From positions 1-11,534 of the forward strand of contig CAOTKV010000032.1 of assembly GCA_948530865.1 (NCBI GenBank): a stretch of DNA of 11,534 bases, given 5' to 3'. This stretch comes from an uncultured Clostridia bacterium (GTDB taxonomy: Bacteria > Bacillota > Clostridia > TANB77 > CAG-508). This document shows positions 7,215-11,534 of the stretch, one piece after another. The translations under genes and the position numbers were made by a program. How positions within the stretch are numbered: the first letter of the stretch is position 1; every line of letters begins with the position of its first letter. The notes under the pieces were generated by a model. The model ran no database searches. It was not told where the DNA came from and saw only the letters and a program-made list of their open reading frames with translations.

Positions 7215-7252
7215 AAAAGTACTGAAAACAGTAGTTTTCAGTACTTTTTGTT
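7215..7252 (+). terminator. Terminator of tRNA-Pro
   Basis: A perfect 15-bp stem (7215-7229 with 7234-7248) closed by AGTA and followed by T-rich sequence begins two bases after the tRNA CCA. Confidence 0.88.
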
Positions 7253-7504
7253 TTTATTCAAAATTATTGAGCAGTATCTTAAAATGCCTAAAATAAGCAT
7301 TTTATCATTCAAGATTATTTAAAATTATTTATACTAATACGGCATTACAGAGTTTTTCCTAGACTTTTTCCTAGACAAACTCAAAAAAGTGTCTAGGAGA
7401 AACTAAATTTATGTATCTATTGTATATCAATAGTTGCGTGGATTTTCAAAATAGTTTTTCCTAGACAATATTAGTTAAAATTATATATAAGTATTTAAAC
7501 ACAT
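7253..7504. other. Gene-free AT-rich stretch at the boundary of the accessory segment
   Basis: No open reading frame with a ribosome binding site is visible here. It contains an 8-bp hairpin TAAAATGC/GCATTTTA (7280-7287 with 7297-7304) and the four-copy TTTTTCCTAGAC repeat set described separately. As the stretch between the 3' end of tRNA-Pro and the first accessory gene, it is where an attachment site and integrase-binding sites would be expected, but no duplicate of the tRNA end was found in the window. Confidence 0.5.
7352..7466. repeat. Four copies of the 12-bp repeat TTTTTCCTAGAC
   Basis: Direct copies lie at 7353-7364 and 7365-7376 (in perfect tandem) and at 7455-7466. The first and third are also preceded by G. 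An inverted copy, GTCTAGGAGAAAC, lies at 7391-7403 with one substitution. The inverted copy with copy 2 forms a CCTAGAC/GTCTAGG stem around a 14-base loop. Multiple short repeats in both orientations near a tRNA 3' end resemble arm-type integrase sites or iterons; an operator array for the neighbouring XRE regulator is another possibility. Confidence 0.7.
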
Positions 7505-7530
7505 AAAAAGGGAAGTAATAAATACTTCCT
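7505..7530 (-). terminator. Terminator of the XRE-ImmA operon
   Basis: GGAAGTA (7511-7517) and TACTTCC (7523-7529) with loop ATAAA form the stem, and AAAAAG (7505-7510) gives the U tract on the minus strand. It lies 25 bases beyond the stop codon. The same hairpin occurs again at 9585-9610. Confidence 0.78.
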
Positions 7531-7554
7531 AAAACTTTAGAACTTATTATTAAA

Positions 7555-8727
7555 TTATATATTATTTTCAAAAGCTTTCTTCCAGTCTTTTATAGAAATT
7601 ATATTATCATTTTGTGTTAAGCTACCTTTTTCAAGATAACAAAACTCTTCAATTTCTGTTGACATCAATCCAATTTCATTTACTAATGTACTTGTTTTTA
7701 TTAAGTTATTTTCTAATAATAGATTTATTATTTGTTTAAATAGATATGGTATTTCGCATATTATTTCGTCATCTAATGGCTCTTTTTGCCAATAGCAATT
7801 ATATGTCATTTGCTTTTTTAAATATAAAATTTGATTTTCTGTTAATATTTCCAAATCTGAACATCTCTTTATCATACAAGAAATAGAAACTTTCCATCTT
7901 CTCTTTAACATAATCATACTATCCAATGATGAAGAAAATACCTCTCTTGAAAAAGATTTAGCTGGTAATAAAAACGCACCTGCAAACATATCAGCCTCTT
8001 TTTCAATTTTATCCAATATTTTTTTGTCATTTATATCATCTTGGGTTATATATTGATGTAATAATAAATGGCATAATTCATGTGATATATCAAATCTTGA
8101 CCTAACAGCGCAGTTCTTATCAACAGTTAGAAAAATATATGGAACAGAATTTAACCATTTTGAAAATGCGTCTATTTTATTATTTTTTATTCTTATTTTT
8201 GAAATAATTACACCATTCTCTTGCAATAAAGATATTAAATTTTCAATTGGACCATTTCCTAAATTCCAATATTCTCTAACATATGTTGCAATTCGTTCCA
8301 TATCCTCAAAATCATATCTTTCTTTCAAAAGTTCTTGTGGTATAATTGGCAAATTTATATGTGGATAATTAACATATTCTTCAAAATATCGCCTTATTTC
8401 ATCAAAAATAAATACTTTTTCTTCTGCAGCATCTTTTAATTTTTTAGGAGTTGTTTTTCTACTTCTAAAATATGTTGCACTTATTGATTCTTTTTTTGAT
8501 ACTGGTTTTAGAAAAAAACTAAGTGGATAATTTAAAACTTCAGTTATTTTACGAATAACTGCTCCACTAGGACTAACAGTTCCTAATTCACATTGAGAAA
8601 GAAATTGTTTAGAAACCCCAATTAAGTTCTCTAAGTCAGCTAAAGAAAATCCCCTTGAAATTCTTGCCATCTTCAATCTAGATGGAATTATTTTAGGCTC
8701 TTCAACATTATATTCATCTTTAATCAT
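7555..8727 (-). CDS. XRE-family regulator fused to an ImmA/IrrE-type zinc metallopeptidase domain
   Basis: I chose the second in-frame ATG (8727) because GGAG (8734-8737) lies 6 bases before it. The upstream ATG at 8739 overlaps that site and has none of its own. The resulting protein has 390 residues. Residues about 15-70 form a Cro/C1-type helix-turn-helix (RLKMARISRGFSLADLENLI, then VSKQFLSQCELG). A middle region of about 130 residues leads to an ImmA/IrrE (COG2856) domain. HELCH (216-220) supplies two zinc ligands and a catalytic Glu, and EADMFAGAFLLP (from Glu244) carries the third ligand. Proteins with this layout act as transcriptional repressors or as peptidases that cleave a repressor, and some serve as antitoxin-like partners. 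The gene is the second of an operon, 19 bases after the unrecognised 226-residue gene. Its AT-rich codon use matches the accessory segment. Confidence 0.9.
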   Translation of the reverse strand: MIKDEYNVEEPKIIPSRLKMARISRGFSLADLENLIGVSKQFLSQCELGTVSPSGAVIRKITEVLNYPLSFFLKPVSKKESISATYFRSRKTTPKKLKDAAEEKVFIFDEIRRYFEEYVNYPHINLPIIPQELLKERYDFEDMERIATYVREYWNLGNGPIENLISLLQENGVIISKIRIKNNKIDAFSKWLNSVPYIFLTVDKNCAVRSRFDISHELCHLLLHQYITQDDINDKKILDKIEKEADMFAGAFLLPAKSFSREVFSSSLDSMIMLKRRWKVSISCMIKRCSDLEILTENQILYLKKQMTYNCYWQKEPLDDEIICEIPYLFKQIINLLLENNLIKTSTLVNEIGLMSTEIEEFCYLEKGSLTQNDNIISIKDWKKAFENNI

Positions 8728-8746
8728 ATTTATCTCCATATTAATT

Positions 8747-9427
8747 TCATTTTAATTCTACTAATTTTTTTTCTTGTTGTCCTTTTATATCTTCTTTTAC
8801 CTTTTCTTTCAATGTTATTAATGTTTTTTCATTTTGTTTATCTGTATCTACAGATTTTATTTTTTCAACTTCTGCCATTATATCAATATCTCCTATATAA
8901 CCATCAAATGTAGTATTAGGTATTACCAAAAATATTGATTCAACATTAAAATCTTTTGTTAAACTGTAACTAATAATTCCATAATTAGAAAGAACATTAA
9001 TCTTATTAGAATCTTTATTCCATAAATCCATTTGCAATTGTCCATCTTCAAAAGTATTATTTTGTGCTAATGCTTTTTTATATTTTGCTTCAGAAGGTAG
9101 TTTGTTACCTCTTTGAACTTTTGCTACATGTAATATCAAATTTTCGTTTTCTAGTACAACTATTTTTTGTCCAAAAGAGTTTACTTTTTTTACATATGAA
9201 ACAAATCCATTTTTACTAATATAAATTTCTGGAGAAAATTGTCTATTGATGCAGAAATTCATTATTTTAGGAAGTACATTACTACTTAAGCTATTACCAA
9301 ATAATTCTATATTATCACCTAATAATTCTTTAAATATTACTGTACCATTTTGTACACCATAATAAATTTGTCTTTGAAAATCTGGTGTAATTTCATTCTT
9401 TAATAATTCATTTACATTGCTATACAT
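8747..9427 (-). CDS. Unrecognised 226-residue protein paired with XRE-ImmA
   Basis: I do not recognise the family. The protein is soluble, with no signal peptide or membrane segment. Residues about 1-185 look like a mixed alpha/beta domain: alternating hydrophobic strands such as IVVLENENLILHVAKV and ESIFLVIPNTTF, plus NNTFEDGQLQMDLW in the centre. The last 40 residues are Lys/Glu-rich and probably helical. Translation starts at ATG after a perfect AAGGAGG (9433-9439). A near-consensus promoter lies just upstream, so this is the first gene of a two-gene operon with XRE-ImmA. The fixed pairing of a small unknown gene followed by an XRE-ImmA gene on a mobile segment recalls toxin-antitoxin or induced-response modules. 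This gene would then be the effector, or the substrate of the peptidase. That role is inference only. Confidence 0.8.
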   Translation of the reverse strand: MYSNVNELLKNEITPDFQRQIYYGVQNGTVIFKELLGDNIELFGNSLSSNVLPKIMNFCINRQFSPEIYISKNGFVSYVKKVNSFGQKIVVLENENLILHVAKVQRGNKLPSEAKYKKALAQNNTFEDGQLQMDLWNKDSNKINVLSNYGIISYSLTKDFNVESIFLVIPNTTFDGYIGDIDIMAEVEKIKSVDTDKQNEKTLITLKEKVKEDIKGQQEKKLVELK

Positions 9428-9455
9428 AAAAACCTCCTTGTTATTTCGTAAATAT

Positions 9456-9484
9456 ATTTTACCTTTTTATGATATTTTTGTCAA
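9456..9484 (-). promoter_or_regulatory. Promoter of the unknown/XRE-ImmA operon
   Basis: On the minus strand TTGACA (9479-9484) is a perfect -35 and TAAAAT (9456-9461) the -10, with a 17-base spacer. The transcript would start near 9449 and reach AAGGAGG within about 15 bases. This is a strong promoter, which makes repression by the operon's own XRE protein plausible. Confidence 0.8.
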
Positions 9485-9584
9485 GTAGATTTTTAAAATA
9501 TAGTACTTTTGTAATTTTAAAATTATCTAAATAAAAATATTTATATTAAATGATATCACTTTTATTTAATAAAATGCAATACTT

Positions 9585-9610
9585 AAAAAGAGAAGTAATA
9601 AATACTTCCC
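9585..9610 (-). terminator. Terminator of the mobilization operon
   Basis: GAAGTA (9592-9597) and TACTTC (9603-9608) form a short stem with loop ATAAA; on the minus strand it ends in CTTTTT. It lies 15 bases past the stop of the small 89-residue gene and is almost identical in sequence to the terminator at 7505-7530. Confidence 0.7.
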
Positions 9611-9624
9611 AAATTATATTAAGT

Positions 9625-9894
9625 TTATTCTCTCATAGATTCAATCATTAATTTATTTGATAGATTATAACCATAAGCAAAAGCCTTTTTTCTTTCTAAA
9701 TCAATTAACTTTGCCTCTTTAGATAAGTAACCATCAAATATCTCGTAATCTTCTTTAGATAGAGTATTTTTAAGTAACTCATCAATTTCGTTAATTTCAG
9801 CCCATATATTATCTAGTCTACTATCTTTGCAAATATCTTGTACTATTTTATCTTGCATATTATCGTATAACTCTTCTATTTTACTTTTATTCAT
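9625..9894 (-). CDS. Small helical protein, possibly DUF6809-like
   Basis: The 89-residue protein is strongly charged and predicted almost entirely helical, with no membrane segment. The C-terminal pattern FAYGYNLSNKLMIESM resembles small Firmicutes proteins of the DUF6809 type that end with a similar F-YG-LG-LM-E motif; I could not confirm this by a search. It starts with ATG after AAAGGTTG and lies 20 bases after the relaxase stop codon, so it is the third gene of the mobilization operon. Its function is unknown; an accessory role in mobilization is only implied by position. Confidence 0.75.
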   Translation of the reverse strand: MNKSKIEELYDNMQDKIVQDICKDSRLDNIWAEINEIDELLKNTLSKEDYEIFDGYLSKEAKLIDLERKKAFAYGYNLSNKLMIESMRE

Positions 9895-9914
9895 TTTTCA
9901 CAACCTTTCAATAC

Positions 9915-10883
9915 TTATTTTCTTACATTCTCCCAAAAGTTTTGAACTATACTTTTAAGCCTTTCTATTGGAAAGTCAAATAAAATATGAACACACTCAA
10001 AAGTTTTATTTATAAAGCTCTTTAAAGTTTCAACTTCATTTTTTAATTTAGCATTCTCTCGTTTTAATTCGTGATTTTCTATTTGCAATCGCTCTGTTTT
10101 AAACATTGTTTCATCAACTATATTCTTAATTTTAGTATATCTTTTTGCAACAATATTAAATTTTCTAATAACTCTTTTATAATTATCTTTTAATATTTCA
10201 ACATTATCTGTTATTACTTCTTGTTCTAAATTATTCATTTCTTTAAACATTTCTTGAACTTCATAGTTTGTAACTTTCTTTAATTTTTCTATTGGTATAT
10301 GTTCATTTTCTTCTTTGTTTCCACGTTCCAAATCAAAGCCCGACTTAATCATATATGAATAAAAATTATCTTGTAAAATCTTATAGCTATTTTTACCTTT
10401 CCAAAACTCTGAACAAGAGATTTTATCGATTACTTTTCCACTTTTTGAATCTTTTTTGTGGACAACTGGTATAAAAACTAGATGTAAATGTGGTGTGCTT
10501 TCGTCATTATGAATTTTGGCAGAAAGTATGTACTTTTCTCCTAAATCTTTATAATTCTTAACAAATTCAAAAGCAGTTTTAAAATATCTTTTAGTTTCTT
10601 CCTCGCCAATATTCTCAAAGAATTCTTTATCAGAAGTAATAATGTATTCACAAGCTACATTACTATTTTTCTTAATCCAACCTTGTAAATTGTTTTCTTC
10701 TTTTATCTTTCTAAATGCTTTACTATATGGCATATTACAATTCTTTAAAGAATAATTTTTTATTGCTTTTTCTTTAGTAATATCTTTATTTGAATAATTG
10801 GTATTTTTTCGTTCATTATGTCTATAAATTCCGTTTAAATTATTTATTGTGTACTTTGCATTTCGTATAATAGCATAGCTCAC
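9915..10883 (-). CDS. MobV/Pre-type relaxase (plasmid mobilization protein)
   Basis: The 322-residue protein matches the Mob_Pre family, which nicks one strand at an origin of transfer so that the DNA can be mobilized by a conjugative helper. The N terminus (SYAIIRNAKYT, then GIYRHNERKNTNYSN at 18-32) is the family's first motif, with His22. HNDESTPHLHLVFIPV (125-140) is the metal-binding HxDxxxPHxH motif. Residues about 195-300 are a long coiled coil, as in other members. At 322 residues it is shorter than typical MobV relaxases (often 400-500), the loss being in the C-terminal part. The start codon is GTG (10881-10883), preceded by AAAGGTAGG, which overlaps the stop codon of the upstream gene. 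This indicates translational coupling. It is the second gene of the operon. Confidence 0.92.
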   Translation of the reverse strand: MSYAIIRNAKYTINNLNGIYRHNERKNTNYSNKDITKEKAIKNYSLKNCNMPYSKAFRKIKEENNLQGWIKKNSNVACEYIITSDKEFFENIGEEETKRYFKTAFEFVKNYKDLGEKYILSAKIHNDESTPHLHLVFIPVVHKKDSKSGKVIDKISCSEFWKGKNSYKILQDNFYSYMIKSGFDLERGNKEENEHIPIEKLKKVTNYEVQEMFKEMNNLEQEVITDNVEILKDNYKRVIRKFNIVAKRYTKIKNIVDETMFKTERLQIENHELKRENAKLKNEVETLKSFINKTFECVHILFDFPIERLKSIVQNFWENVRK

Positions 10884-10894
10884 ACTTTAAAAAC

Positions 10895-11383
10895 CTACCT
10901 TTCTTTGCCATTTGATTTATAATATCTTGTTACCATAGCAAGAGATTCTTGTATTGAATTTTCTAATACTTCGCCTAAAGGTGTGTCAACATTTAACCAA
11001 TCGTGATAAAATTCGCTTAAAATATCGTTTTGTTTTAATAAAGCACTAACTTCTAAAGGGTATAAATCCATACTTTTTAAGCTATCTTTTATTTCTTCCT
11101 TTACAGTTATTTCATAAGCACTATTTAATATCTCTTGAGGGGATTTTGTTTTGGTATTTTCACAAAAACTTGTAAACTCATTATCTAGTTTTTCATCTAA
11201 GCTGTTTTTTTCTTCTAATTGTTTTATATCTAATTTGATAATACTATTATATCTTTTATCTATTGTTTCTCCGTTTTTCCATTTTTGGATTAGCTCCATT
11301 TCTCGTTTTGGTAAACTAATTGTTCCTTCTTCATTTGCTTTTAATAATTTATCTAAATCTTGTATAGACATGTTATTACTCAT
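10895..11383 (-). CDS. DUF3848-like protein of the mobilization operon
   Basis: The 162-residue protein is predicted helical and charged, with no membrane segment. The second half contains SPQEILNSAYEITVKEEIKDSL, then LEVSALLKQNDILSEFYHDW (residues about 80-125). This resembles the DUF3848 pattern (P-EIL-HAYEYT-REDI, ALL, ADIYKDW) common in gut Firmicutes; this is from memory, not a search. The start ATG is preceded by AAAGGA at a somewhat long 11-base spacing. The stop codon is 11 bases before the MobV GTG, so the genes are in one operon. DUF3848 function is not established. Here it may be an accessory protein of the relaxase or an unrelated cargo gene. Confidence 0.7.
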   Translation of the reverse strand: MSNNMSIQDLDKLLKANEEGTISLPKREMELIQKWKNGETIDKRYNSIIKLDIKQLEEKNSLDEKLDNEFTSFCENTKTKSPQEILNSAYEITVKEEIKDSLKSMDLYPLEVSALLKQNDILSEFYHDWLNVDTPLGEVLENSIQESLAMVTRYYKSNGKER

Positions 11384-11409
11384 ATTTTTATTTTTCCTTT
11401 CATTTTATA

Positions 11410-11431
11410 AGTAAGCCTTCGTAGCTTTACT
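11410..11431. other. Imperfect hairpin upstream of the mobilization operon
   Basis: AGTAAGC (11410-11416) pairs with GCTTTACT (11424-11431), with one bulged T and a 7-base loop. It directly adjoins TTATAAAAT on the minus strand. Its place before the mob operon makes it a candidate for an operator or part of an origin of transfer, but it does not clearly match the known MobV nick region. Confidence 0.3.
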
Positions 11432-11480
11432 AAAAAATAACTATCAATTTATACAGAAAATATGTAAAACTAATTTCAGT

Positions 11481-11534
11481 TGAGGTGAACCAAAAATATT
11501 GGACAAAAAATTAGTATGAAATGGAGGTTCAATT
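11481..11534 (+). mobile_element. Left end of a probable IS3-family insertion sequence, cut off by window end
   Basis: TGAGGTGAACC (11481-11491) followed by CAAAAATATTGGACA (11491-11505) matches the usual look of an IS3/IS150-type terminal inverted repeat (TGA...ACCCAAAAA..TTGGACA). GGAGG at 11523-11527 would be the ribosome binding site of the first transposase reading frame, which starts at or beyond the window edge. The other end and transposase lie outside, so the identification rests on the terminal repeat alone. Confidence 0.55.

Larger units (their letters stand above)
7215..11480. mobile_element. Part of a probable mobilizable element next to tRNA-Pro
   Basis: The segment has a MobV relaxase operon, an XRE-ImmA operon, repeats next to a tRNA 3' end, all genes on one strand and extreme AT content. 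Together these suggest an integrated mobilizable element. No integrase, replication gene or right-hand junction is visible, so limits are approximate and the element may extend beyond the window. Confidence 0.5.

Noticed and set aside
7352..7466. CRISPR array
   Set aside because: The repeats are only 12 bp, partly in exact tandem and partly inverted, with irregular spacing and no cas genes.
9512..9525. 14-bp AT-only palindrome upstream of the unknown/XRE-ImmA promoter
   Set aside because: TAATTTTAAAATTA is likely by chance in sequence this AT-rich, and it lies upstream of the -35; not enough to call an operator.
11151..11414. Plus-strand 87-codon frame antisense to the DUF3848-like gene
   Set aside because: It looks like a membrane protein only because it is the complement of an AT-rich, Lys/Glu-rich gene; there is no ribosome binding site.
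7253..11534. Duplicate of the tRNA-Pro 3' end as a right attachment site
   Set aside because: No second copy of the CCTGTCACCTCGA end was seen in the window, so no attachment pair is reported.

Overview
The window looks like chromosomal DNA from an AT-rich member of the Bacillota, most like the Clostridia, read with the standard bacterial code (UGA is used as a stop and Trp is UGG). Supporting this are a Clostridium-type HU protein, strong AGGAGG-type ribosome binding sites, TTGACA/TATAAT promoters, tRNA genes with encoded CCA ends, and several hairpin-plus-U-tract terminators. The species cannot be named from this.

Layout. Positions 1-2082 are ordinary, very AT-rich chromosome: the 3' part of tRNA-Arg(UCU), an HU gene on the minus strand, a YgjP/SprT-like zinc metallopeptidase, and a NUDIX hydrolase whose probable transcript begins with three consecutive hairpins. 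Positions 2102-7064 hold two large genes that are visibly richer in G+C and use different codons from their surroundings. Each has its own promoter and a strong terminator. The first encodes a soluble chimera of two Clp-N-like repeats, a ClpA/ClpB-type AAA+ module and an FtsH-type (M41) zinc peptidase domain. The second encodes a 902-residue DEAH-box helicase related to HrpA/HrpB, with a long C-terminal region I do not recognise. These two genes are the best candidate for an undescribed system.

Positions 7087-7249 carry a complete tRNA-Pro(UGG) gene with a consensus promoter and terminator. From there to the window end lies an AT-rich accessory segment with all genes on the minus strand. It begins with a gene-free stretch holding four copies of a 12-bp repeat (TTTTTCCTAGAC), followed by a two-gene operon (an unrecognised protein, then an XRE-ImmA/IrrE regulator/peptidase). 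Next is a mobilization operon (a DUF3848-like protein, a MobV/Pre relaxase and a small helical protein). The window ends inside the left end of what looks like an IS3-family insertion sequence. The arrangement suggests a mobilizable element next to the 3' end of tRNA-Pro, but no integrase is visible and the far junction lies outside the window.

How the parts may work together. The MobV operon would supply relaxase functions for transfer in trans to a conjugative helper. The XRE-ImmA pair could control an element-encoded response or act as a toxin-antitoxin-like or stress module. The protease/helicase pair is plausibly a protein-unfolding/degrading and nucleic-acid-remodelling unit (RNA or DNA quality control, or defence). 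That last statement is inference from domains and proximity only.
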